Under the pieces are notes generated by a model. The model was not told where the DNA came from. It made no database searches and saw only the letters and a list, made by a program, of their open reading frames with translations. A stretch of DNA of 10,319 bases from Geminicoccaceae bacterium (GTDB taxonomy: Bacteria; Pseudomonadota; Alphaproteobacteria; Geminicoccales; Geminicoccaceae), in the NCBI GenBank assembly GCA_020446285.1, contig JAGREZ010000082.1, forward strand, positions 1 through 10,319. The letters are read 5' to 3'. Shown here in pieces: positions 1 to 6,283 of the stretch (positions are counted from its first letter, which is position 1; every line of letters begins with the position of its first letter). The position numbers were made by a program, and so were the translations under genes.

Positions 1-23
1 CAAGGGACCGTGGCGGTCCCTTG
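1..23. terminator. Perfect 10-bp hairpin at the left edge, possible terminator
   Basis: CAAGGGACCG (1-10) and CGGTCCCTTG (14-23) are exact reverse complements around a 3-nt loop TGG. A stem this strong at the start of a gene-free stretch suggests the 3' end of a gene lying to the left. No T-run follows on the + strand (the next bases are acccggcc). The sequence that would follow it on the - strand is outside the window. It could therefore be an intrinsic terminator read leftward, a Rho-independent-like structure lacking its U-tract, or an mRNA 3'-end stabiliser. Confidence 0.4.
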
Positions 24-184
24 ACCCGGCCTTCAGTTTTGCGGCGGTGCTTCCGTACGGGAGGAAGAATTCACGGTCGTGGCGGGGTGTTGGACCGGGG
101 TAACGCGCGGGATAGTCGCCACCAAAAGAACGGGCCGCCGCCGCCCTTAACCTCCTGCAAACCGGCACCGGGTATCATGCCATC

Positions 185-215
185 CCGTGAAAACCGTGAA
201 ATGTCATGGTAAACT
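185..215 (+). promoter_or_regulatory. Operator-like palindrome within a weak promoter candidate
   Basis: CCGTGAAA occurs twice, at 185-192 and 194-201, with a 9-nt period. The second copy begins CCGTGAAATGTCATGG (194-209), an imperfect palindrome in which 12 of 16 positions match its own reverse complement. GTGAAA (187-192) and TAAACT (210-215) are separated by exactly 17 nt and each match four of six sigma-70 consensus bases, so the palindrome would sit in the spacer where a repressor can act. The matches are weak and the role is inference. A transcript starting near 222 would have a leader of over 450 nt before the first gene. Confidence 0.22.
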
Positions 216-262
216 GGGACTCCGCGCGCGCGGTCCCCGAAAATCGCGGCGGCGGAGTCCCA
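215..262. repeat. 11-bp inverted repeat with a 26-nt loop
   Basis: TGGGACTCCGC (215-225) and GCGGAGTCCCA (252-262) are perfect reverse complements. The 26 bases between them contain further CGCG tracts that could pair. It could be a leader RNA stem or a spaced protein-binding dyad. No U-tract follows, so it does not look like a terminator. Confidence 0.5.
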
Positions 263-338
263 CTTCAGCATGTTCCAGCATGGCGTGCAGTCTGGCACGG
301 GGCGGTTAATCTCCGGTTGACGGAATGGCTTCGTTCGG

Positions 339-483
339 CACCGCATCACCCGGCCAGGCACCGCGCTACCCGGCACCGGACCACACCGCCCGGATTGCTG
401 TCACCGCCGCGCTACCCGGCCCGGCTCCGTACCGCCCGACCCGGCACCGCACCGTCCGGATGGCCGGCACCACGCTATCCGGA
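339..483. repeat. Degenerate GC-rich tandem repeat, about seven CACCG...CCGG units
   Basis: Units begin at about 339, 359, 374, 402, 430, 445 and 468. Examples are CACCGCATCACCCGG (339-353), CACCGCGCTACCCGG (359-373), CACCGCCGCGCTACCCGG (402-419), CACCGCACCGTCCGG (445-459) and CACCACGCTATCCGG (468-482). Units are 15-20 bp, start-to-start spacing varies from 15 to 28 nt, and copies differ by several bases. The pattern is an eroded simple repeat rather than a CRISPR array. No coding frame spanning it looks real. Confidence 0.5.
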
Positions 484-668
484 TTTCCGGGCCGGTGCTC
501 GTGCGGAACATTGCCGGGCCGGTCCCGCGCGGAAGCCTCCGGTCCTCGTGCGGAAGCCATGTCCGGTGGGGTGATCGGGGCGGGATGGTGGCTGCGCGGG
601 AGCGTGACGGGGTCGCGTGGCTTGCGTGGACGGGTCGGGGCGGGCAAGCTTCGCGGGTTACGGAAAGC

Positions 669-674
669 GGGAGA
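669..674 (+). promoter_or_regulatory. Ribosome binding site fixing the GTG start at 681
   Basis: GGGAGA lies 6 nt before the GTG at 681. The ATG at 677 is in another frame and leads to a stop within about 100 bases. No in-frame ATG exists closer than 585. The protein family begins a few residues before the first glycine-rich motif, which agrees with GTG 681. Confidence 0.6.
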
Positions 675-680
675 ACATGC

Positions 681-2774
681 GTGACGCAGGGCGGAGGACT
701 GGTCGGGGTCGATGTCGGAGGCACCTTCACCGATCTGGTGACCATCGAGGTCGATCATGCGGCCGCCGGCAATGACGGGCAGCACCGGCGGCAGGGCACG
801 CGCCTGCGCATCGCCAAGGTTCCGAGCACGCCGGCAAACCAGGCGCTCGGCGTGCTCGACGCGCTCGCCGGCGCACGGATCGACCTCGCCTCGGTCGAGA
901 CCATCATTCACGGCACGACGACAACGACCAATGCCCTGCTCGAACGGCGGATCGCGAGGACCGGGCTGATCACGACGCGGGGGTTTCGCGACATTCTCGA
1001 GCTCGGCCGCCGCACACGGCCCAATCCCTACGGCATGACCGGCATCTTCGAACCGCTCGTGCCGCGCGACCTGCGCCTCGAGGTGGATGAGCGCATGGAT
1101 GCCGAAGGCAGGGTGGTGACGCCGCTCGACGAGGAGGGCGTGGCGGCGGCGGTACGACAATTGATCGACGCGGGGTGCGAATCGCTCGTGATCCACTTCC
1201 TTCACGCCCCCGTCAATCCCGCCCACGAGAAGCGCGCCGCCGCGATCGCGCGCGCCCTCTGGCCCAACAGCTGCGTCACCGCCGGTCACGAGATCCTCTC
1301 GGAGTTCCGGGAATTCGAGCGCGGAACGACGGCCACCGTCAATGCCGCGGTCCAGCCGGTGCTGGCGCGCTATGTCGCCCGTCTGCTCGACGAGCTGAAA
1401 GCGCGCGGCTTCACCCGCGATCTTCTCGTCATGCAGGGCAATGGCGGCACGGTCGCCGCCGACATCGTCGCCGAGGAAGCCGCCAAGACGGTCATGTCCG
1501 GTCCGGCATCGGGCGTAATGGCAGCAGCCTTCGTCGGCAGCCATGCCGGCTATCCGGATCTGATCACCTATGACATGGGCGGAACGAGTTCGGATGTGGC
1601 GCTCATCCGCCACGGCGTGCCGGCGGTCAGCGACGAGCTCGAACTCGAGCATGGCATGCCCATTCACGTTCCCATGGTCGATGTCCACACGATCGGCGCC
1701 GGTGGCGGCTCCATCGCCTTTCTCAATGATGGCGGCATGTTGCAGGTCGGTCCGCGCAGCGCCGGCGCCGATCCCGGCCCCATCGCCTTCGGCCGCGGCG
1801 GCACGGAACCGACGATCACCGATGCCAATCTGCTGCTGGGACGACTCGATCCGGGCGGCCTCCTGTCCGTCGACGGCCGCGCCCCGCTCGAACGGGTCGA
1901 ACGCGCGATCCTGGAGCGGATCGGCGAACCTCTCGGACTGGATGCGACGGAGGCGGCGGCGGCGATCCTTCGCATCGCCAATGACCGGATGGCCGGTGCG
2001 ATCCGCATGGTCTCGCTGGCCCGCGGCCATGATCCGAGGGACTATGTACTCTTCGCGTTCGGCGGCGCCGGCCCGCTCCATGCCTGCGCCCTCGCGCGCG
2101 AGCTCGGCATTCCGCGCGTCCTCGTCCCGCTGCGCCCCGGCATCACCAATGCCATCGGCTGCATCGTCGCGGATATCCGCCACGATCATGTGCGGACGGT
2201 GAACAGGCCCCTCGCCGAACTCGCCGGCGCCGACATCGCAAGCGGCCTCGACGGGCTCGAGGCACTGGGCCGGGCGGCCATCGCCCGCGAGCGTGTCGGT
2301 ATATCCTCGGTGCGCGTGAGCTTCTCCCTCGACATGCAGTTCCGCGGGCAGACCCATGTCCTCAACGTTCCGGCCGACCGGGCGAAACTCGATGCCGGAT
2401 CCCTGCGTGCCGCCTTTGATGGCGTCTATCTCGACCGGTTCGGCATCGAACTGGCCGAGATGGAGCCGGTCGTGGTGGCCATGAAGGCCAGCGTCGTCGC
2501 GAGAAGAAGCGGTGTCCATGCCGGGCTCCTGTGCGACGACAGCGGACGCGCGGAGGATCTCGCCGGCGCCCTTTCGGGCCGACGCCCCGTCCATTTCGCC
2601 GGCGGCTGGCTGGAAACGCCCGTATATCGCCGCGCCGCCCTGCCCCTCGATGCGGTATTCGACGGACCGGCGATCGTCGAGCAACTCGACACGACGATCG
2701 TGATCGAACCCGGCGACCGGGCATGCTCGGACCGTTTCGGCAACCTCGTCGTGGAGATCGCCCGGCCGGCGTGA
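681..2774 (+). CDS. Hydantoinase/oxoprolinase family protein, HyuA-like subunit
   Basis: This 697-residue protein is a full-length member of the hydantoinase A / oxoprolinase family, cytoplasmic ATP-dependent amidohydrolases of the ASKHA fold that usually work with a HyuB partner. Visible motifs in order are GVDVGGTFTD (9-18, phosphate-binding loop), HGTTTTTN (77-84), an EFREFERGTT segment, DMGGTSSDV (298-306, second phosphate loop), GAGGGS (339-344), SAGADPGP, and GGAGP (from 461). A C-terminal beta-rich part ends near an IEPGD motif. The GTG start is chosen for its GGGAGA site and the usual family N-terminus. It is the first gene of the run. No HyuB gene lies in the window, so the substrate and even the reaction are open: hydantoin, 5-oxoproline or a related cyclic amide would be the family default, but the sugar-transport context does not obviously fit. 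The family call is firm; the function is not. Confidence 0.9.
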   Translation: MTQGGGLVGVDVGGTFTDLVTIEVDHAAAGNDGQHRRQGTRLRIAKVPSTPANQALGVLDALAGARIDLASVETIIHGTTTTTNALLERRIARTGLITTRGFRDILELGRRTRPNPYGMTGIFEPLVPRDLRLEVDERMDAEGRVVTPLDEEGVAAAVRQLIDAGCESLVIHFLHAPVNPAHEKRAAAIARALWPNSCVTAGHEILSEFREFERGTTATVNAAVQPVLARYVARLLDELKARGFTRDLLVMQGNGGTVAADIVAEEAAKTVMSGPASGVMAAAFVGSHAGYPDLITYDMGGTSSDVALIRHGVPAVSDELELEHGMPIHVPMVDVHTIGAGGGSIAFLNDGGMLQVGPRSAGADPGPIAFGRGGTEPTITDANLLLGRLDPGGLLSVDGRAPLERVERAILERIGEPLGLDATEAAAAILRIANDRMAGAIRMVSLARGHDPRDYVLFAFGGAGPLHACALARELGIPRVLVPLRPGITNAIGCIVADIRHDHVRTVNRPLAELAGADIASGLDGLEALGRAAIARERVGISSVRVSFSLDMQFRGQTHVLNVPADRAKLDAGSLRAAFDGVYLDRFGIELAEMEPVVVAMKASVVARRSGVHAGLLCDDSGRAEDLAGALSGRRPVHFAGGWLETPVYRRAALPLDAVFDGPAIVEQLDTTIVIEPGDRACSDRFGNLVVEIARPA

Positions 2775-2780
2775 CCGGCC
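2764..2780 (+). other. Small hairpin over the hyuA-like stop codon
   Basis: GGCCGG (2764-2769) and CCGGCC (2775-2780) flank the 5-nt loop CGTGA, which contains the TGA stop. The same hexamer stem recurs at 5345-5350/5356-5361 in another gap. Short GC stems are common by chance at this base composition, so function is uncertain. Confidence 0.3.
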
Positions 2781-2821
2781 TTGACAATCACAGGCGCAAA
2801 CAGGACAATGAAGAAAAGTTC

Positions 2822-2830
2822 GGGAGGCGA
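2822..2830 (+). promoter_or_regulatory. Ribosome binding site for the SorC-type regulator
   Basis: GGGAGGCGA at 2822-2830 is the best Shine-Dalgarno match before the regulator gene and lies 10 nt before the ATG at 2841. The alternative ATG at 2808 has only AGGA two bases ahead of it, so 2841 is preferred on this evidence. Confidence 0.45.
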
Positions 2831-2840
2831 AAAAAAGTTC

Positions 2841-3839
2841 ATGCCGGAGGTGGATCGGCATCAGCACGGATTGAACATGGCGGCGCGCGCGGCCTGGCTC
2901 TCCTATGTCGGCGGCATCACCCAGGAAGACATCGCAGCACGGCTCCGCGTGTCGCGGATCAAGGTCAATCGCCTGATCGCCATGGCCCACAGGGAGGGTC
3001 TCGTCCGCGTCTTCATCGAGGGATCGGTGGCGCAGTGCATCGAGCTCGAGGAAGCGCTCTGCGACCGCCACGACCTGTCCTTCTGCATCGTCGCCCCCGA
3101 TCTCGGCGAAACCGGCCTGCCCATGCGCGCGCTCGCCAGCGCCGGCGCCCATTACCTCCTGCACACACTCGAACAGCAGCCGCGCGGAATCGTCGGCGTC
3201 GGTCACGGCCGCACGCTCGGTGCCGTCGTCGACAGCCTGCCGCGCATGCCGCAATGCCGGAGCCGATTCGTCTCGCTCCTCGGCAGCCTGACCCGCCACG
3301 CCGCGGCCAATCCCTATGATGTCATCCACCGGCTCGCCGAACGTGTCGCCGGCGAGACCTATTTCATGCCCGTGCCGATGATGGCCAACTCGCTTCAGGA
3401 CAAGACGGTGCTGATGGCCCAGTCGAGCGTCTCGCAGGTGTTCGACATCGCCCGTATGGCCGAACTGATGCTGGTCGGCATCGGCACCGTGAGCACCTCG
3501 CCGCACCTGCTCGAAACCGGCATGATCACGCCCGCCGAATATGCGACACTGGAAGGCATGGGCGCGCGGGGCGAGATGCTCGGCCAGTTTTTCGACGCCG
3601 ACGGCAATGCCATCTCCAGCGAGATCATCGACCGGGTGATGGCATTGCCGCCGGAGAATCTGCGCGGCAAGGAGGTGGTCGCGATCGCCGGCGGACCGGG
3701 CAAGGCCAGGGCCATTCATGCCGTTCTCGGAAACGGTATCCTTTCCGGACTGATCACCGACGAAAACACCGCCCGCCGTATCGTCCGCATGGACGGGCTC
3801 GCAAGCGACGCCCGGCCGGCGGCCGTCACCCTATCGTAG
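2841..3839 (+). CDS. SorC/DeoR-type sugar-responsive transcriptional regulator (EryD-like class)
   Basis: The 332-residue protein has an N-terminal helix-turn-helix at about 26-48 (GITQEDIAARL...VSRIKVNRL). The C-terminal effector domain is of the SorC sugar-binding fold: GIVGVGHGRTL, LVGIGTVS, GEMLGQFFDADG and, near the end, VVAIAGGPGKARAI followed by LITDENTARRIV. Members of this family are tetrameric cytoplasmic DNA-binding proteins released or activated by phosphosugars or polyols. The gene sits between the hyuA-like gene and the transporter genes, so it probably controls the operon it belongs to. The start is taken at ATG 2841 for its Shine-Dalgarno site; ATG 2808 would add 11 residues (MKKSSGGEKKF). 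EryD of the Brucella erythritol operon is of the same family, which agrees with the EryA-like kinase downstream, but orthology is not shown here. Confidence 0.9.
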   Translation: MPEVDRHQHGLNMAARAAWLSYVGGITQEDIAARLRVSRIKVNRLIAMAHREGLVRVFIEGSVAQCIELEEALCDRHDLSFCIVAPDLGETGLPMRALASAGAHYLLHTLEQQPRGIVGVGHGRTLGAVVDSLPRMPQCRSRFVSLLGSLTRHAAANPYDVIHRLAERVAGETYFMPVPMMANSLQDKTVLMAQSSVSQVFDIARMAELMLVGIGTVSTSPHLLETGMITPAEYATLEGMGARGEMLGQFFDADGNAISSEIIDRVMALPPENLRGKEVVAIAGGPGKARAIHAVLGNGILSGLITDENTARRIVRMDGLASDARPAAVTLS

Positions 3840-3865
3840 CAAGCCACAAGCCAAGGGAGGCATCG

Positions 3866-5302
3866 ATGCACGAAAAAGCCAAGGATCTCGCACAGGCGGT
3901 CATCCGCAAGGAGATCGGCCGGCGCGAATTTCTCCGGCGCACCGGCCAGCTGGGTCTTGGTGCCGCAGCCAGCGCCCATGTCCTCAACATGATGCAGACA
4001 AAGGCGCTCGCCGCCGATTTCGACTGGAAGAAGCACGAGGGCACCACCGTCAACCTGCTCATGAACAAGCATCCCTACATGGATGCGATGATCGCCAATC
4101 TCGACAATTTCAAGGAATTGACGGGAATGGAGGTGAAATATGACGTGTTCCCCGAGGACGTCTATTTCGACAAGGTCACGGCCGCCCTCTCCTCGGGTTC
4201 GACCCAGTATGACGCGTTCATGACCGGTGCCTACCAGACCTGGCAGTATGGTCCCGCCGGCTGGCTCACCGATCTTTCCGAGTTCATCAGCGACCCCGCT
4301 TTGACCAATCCCAACTACAATTGGGACGATGTGCTGCCGAACCTTCGCGCAGCGACCGCCTGGTCGGGCATTCCGGGCGCTCCGCTCGGTGGCGACGGGG
4401 CCAAGCAGTGGGCCATTCCATGGGGTTTCGAGCTCAATTCGGTCGCCTACAACAAGCGGATCTTCGACCAGCTTTCCATGACTCCGCCGGAGAACATGGA
4501 TGACATGATGGAGAAGGCGGCGCAGATCCAGGCCGACGTCGACGGTGTCTACGGCATCGGCGTGCGCGGTTCGCGGAGCTGGGCGACCATCCATCCGGGC
4601 TTCCTCTCCGCCTACGCCAATTTCGGCCAGACCGACTTCACCATGGAGGACGGCAAGCTGATGGCGGCCATGGGCACCGCCGAATCCAAGGAATTCCACG
4701 CCAAGTGGGTGAAGATGATCCAGGACAGCGGCCCGAAGGACTGGTCCACCTACACCTGGTATCAGGTCGGCACCGATCTCGGCGCCGGCGCCTCGGGGAT
4801 GATCTTCGACGCCGACATCCTCGGTTACTTCATGAATGGCGGCGGCAATGCCGAGGCCGGCAATCTCGCCTACAGCGCGTTTGCCGCCAATCCGCAGGCC
4901 GACGCGCCGACACCGAATGTCTGGATCTGGTCCCTTGGTCTCAGCCAGTTCTCCTCGCAGAAGGAGGCGGCCTGGGCCTGGATGCAGTGGGCATCGGGCA
5001 CCGAGCACGGGCTCTTCGGCGCGAGGCAGATGGATTTCGTCAATCCGGTGCGCCAGTCGGTCTGGGACGATGCCGACTTCCAGAGCCGCATCGCCAAGAG
5101 CTATTCGGGCTATCTCGAACAGTACAAGGCATCCGCACCCGGCTCGAAGATCTACTTCACGCCGCAGCCGCTGTTCTTCAACCTGACCACCGAGTGGGCG
5201 GCGAGCCTGCAGAAGATGGTCGCGGGCGAGGTGCCGGTGGACGAGGGCCTCGATCAGCTGGTCGACAGCGTCAATCGCCAGCTCCGTTCGGTCGGCCTTT
5301 GA
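3866..5302 (+). CDS. ABC transporter solute-binding protein (family 1 type), Tat-exported
   Basis: This is a 478-residue periplasmic binding protein of the extracellular solute-binding family 1 kind that feeds CUT1 sugar importers. The N-terminus has a long n-region and a twin-arginine motif, RREFLRRTG at 19-27. A Gly/Ala-rich hydrophobic stretch follows, with a likely cleavage after the AL-A-A at 47-50, so export through the Tat pathway is predicted. The mature part starts DFDWKK and shows typical features such as NLDNFKELTG, VYFDKVTAALSSGS and NPVRQSVW. The start has a strong GGGAGG site 5 nt upstream. The regulator ends 26 nt before it, and two permease genes follow after a 78-nt gap with a strong hairpin. 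Substrate cannot be read from sequence; context favours a polyol or simple sugar. Confidence 0.93.
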   Translation: MHEKAKDLAQAVIRKEIGRREFLRRTGQLGLGAAASAHVLNMMQTKALAADFDWKKHEGTTVNLLMNKHPYMDAMIANLDNFKELTGMEVKYDVFPEDVYFDKVTAALSSGSTQYDAFMTGAYQTWQYGPAGWLTDLSEFISDPALTNPNYNWDDVLPNLRAATAWSGIPGAPLGGDGAKQWAIPWGFELNSVAYNKRIFDQLSMTPPENMDDMMEKAAQIQADVDGVYGIGVRGSRSWATIHPGFLSAYANFGQTDFTMEDGKLMAAMGTAESKEFHAKWVKMIQDSGPKDWSTYTWYQVGTDLGAGASGMIFDADILGYFMNGGGNAEAGNLAYSAFAANPQADAPTPNVWIWSLGLSQFSSQKEAAWAWMQWASGTEHGLFGARQMDFVNPVRQSVWDDADFQSRIAKSYSGYLEQYKASAPGSKIYFTPQPLFFNLTTEWAASLQKMVAGEVPVDEGLDQLVDSVNRQLRSVGL

Positions 5303-5316
5303 TCTTTCTCAACTGA

Positions 5317-5359
5317 CCGGATCGCGCCGGGCCCGCGAGGGTCCGGCCGGTCGATCCGG
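5317..5359 (+). promoter_or_regulatory. Intercistronic stem-loop with GNRA tetraloop between binding-protein and permease genes
   Basis: The inner stem pairs GCCGGGCCC (5326-5334) with GGGTCCGGC (5339-5347): nine pairs including one G-U, closed by the GNRA tetraloop GCGA (5335-5338). The outer stem CCGGATCG (5317-5324) is an exact reverse complement of CGATCCGG (5352-5359). One unpaired base separates the stems on the left and four on the right. No T-run follows, so it is not an ordinary intrinsic terminator. In other sugar-importer operons, hairpins after the binding-protein gene protect its mRNA and raise its level over the permeases; the same role is inferred here. An alternative stem, 5345-5350 with 5356-5361, would compete with it. 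Confidence 0.65.
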
Positions 5360-5369
5360 CCATCCTGTC

Positions 5370-5375
5370 GGGAGA
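5370..5375 (+). promoter_or_regulatory. Ribosome binding site supporting a TTG start
   Basis: GGGAGA at 5370-5375 lies 5 nt before the TTG at 5381, which is suitable spacing. The first in-frame ATG (5408) has no comparable site. The hairpin ends only 10 nt upstream of this site, so folding could affect access. Confidence 0.55.
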
Positions 5376-5380
5376 ACGCC

Positions 5381-6280
5381 TTGAGTGCCGCAGCCAAGCG
5401 GCCGTTCATGCGGCTCGCACTGCCCTATATCCTGAGCCTGCCGGCGCTGCTGGTCTGTATCGGTATCCTCATACCGTTCGGCACGGCGGTCTATTATTCG
5501 ATGCAGCGCTACAATCTCGCCTTCCCGATGGGCCGTGGCTTCATCTGGTTCGAGAACTATCAGGCGTTCCTCACCGATCCGGCCTTCTGGAACACCATCC
5601 GGGTCTCGCTGCTCTATACCTTCCTCACCGTCACCTTCGAGCTGCTGCTCGGTCTCGGCGTCGCCCTGCTCCTGCAGCGGCGAACGCTGATGAACAATGT
5701 GCTGAGCATCATGCTGATGCTGCCGTTGATGATCGCTCCCGCCATCGCCGCCTTGATGTGGAAGCTGATGACCAACCCCAATTTCGGCATCCTCTCCTAT
5801 CTGGTCGGGCTCGCCGGGCTCGAGGATTTCAAGTGGGCGAGCGATCCGGGTACGGCACTCTTCACCGTCGTGCTCGTCGATGTCTGGGTCTACACGCCGT
5901 TCATGATGATCCTGTTGCTCGCCGGCCTGCGCGCCCTGCCGCGCCAGCCGTTCGAGGCGGCCGAGCTCGACGGCGTGCCCTCCTCCTTCGTCTTCTTCCG
6001 CATCACCCTGCCGATGCTCACCCCCTATATCCTCACCGCCGTGCTGTTCCGGATGCTGGAGAGCATCCAGCAGTTCGACATCATCTACGCCATGACCCAG
6101 GGCGGTCCCGGCGACACGCTCATGGTCTTTCAGGTGCAGGCCTATCTCGAACGCTACCAGTACACCAATGTCGGCCGTTCGGCGGCACTCTTGATGGTGC
6201 TCTGGGCGATCACCTTCATTCTCTCCAACATCTTCGTCAAACAATGGCTGCGCCTGCGCGAGCGCGCCCGGGGAGTGTAG
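5381..6280 (+). CDS. ABC sugar transporter permease, MalF type
   Basis: The 299-residue inner-membrane protein has a hydrophobic first segment at about 11-35 and several further membrane helices. It carries a well-formed EAA loop, EAAELDGVPSSFVFF (192-206) followed by RITLPML. This loop docks on the ATPase coupling groove in binding-protein-dependent permeases of the CUT1 class. A second family feature is the TQGGPGDTL stretch after the EAA loop. The start is TTG, supported by GGGAGA; ATG 5408 would remove nine residues but keep the first membrane helix. It ends 3 nt before the second permease gene, and the two are expected to form the transmembrane heterodimer. Confidence 0.93.
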   Translation: MSAAAKRPFMRLALPYILSLPALLVCIGILIPFGTAVYYSMQRYNLAFPMGRGFIWFENYQAFLTDPAFWNTIRVSLLYTFLTVTFELLLGLGVALLLQRRTLMNNVLSIMLMLPLMIAPAIAALMWKLMTNPNFGILSYLVGLAGLEDFKWASDPGTALFTVVLVDVWVYTPFMMILLLAGLRALPRQPFEAAELDGVPSSFVFFRITLPMLTPYILTAVLFRMLESIQQFDIIYAMTQGGPGDTLMVFQVQAYLERYQYTNVGRSAALLMVLWAITFILSNIFVKQWLRLRERARGV

Positions 6281-6283
6281 AAT

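Larger units (their letters stand above)
24..680. other. Gene-free upstream region with repeats and dyads
   Basis: No credible gene is seen here. The open frames present are short, rich in Arg and Pro, mutually overlapping and unlike any family I recognise. The stretch 120-215 is the least GC-rich and is where I would look for a promoter. It is followed by an 11-bp inverted repeat (215-262) and a degenerate repeat array (339-483). A second direct repeat, CTCGTGCGGAA, occurs at 498-508 and 545-555. The segment presumably carries the control region of the operon that begins at 681, although no strong sigma-70 promoter is visible. Confidence 0.6.

Noticed and set aside
339..483. CRISPR array
   Set aside because: Units are short and degenerate, spacing is irregular, and there are no spacers of uniform length and no cas genes.
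21..574. Short open frames in the upstream region (21-212, 206-574 on +, 71-376 on -)
   Set aside because: They overlap repeats and dyads, are Arg/Pro/Gly rich, lack convincing ribosome binding sites and resemble no family.
495..680. N-terminal extension of the hyuA-like protein to ATG 495 or 585
   Set aside because: The extra residues resemble nothing in the family, which starts just before the GVDVGGTFTD motif, and GTG 681 has a good ribosome binding site.
366..3719. Very long open frame on the - strand (1117 codons) opposite the hyuA-like and regulator genes
   Set aside because: It lies antisense to two genes with clear family motifs. Its composition (His, Arg, Asp, Gly and Ala rich) is the usual mirror of GC-rich codons, and it has no recognisable domain.
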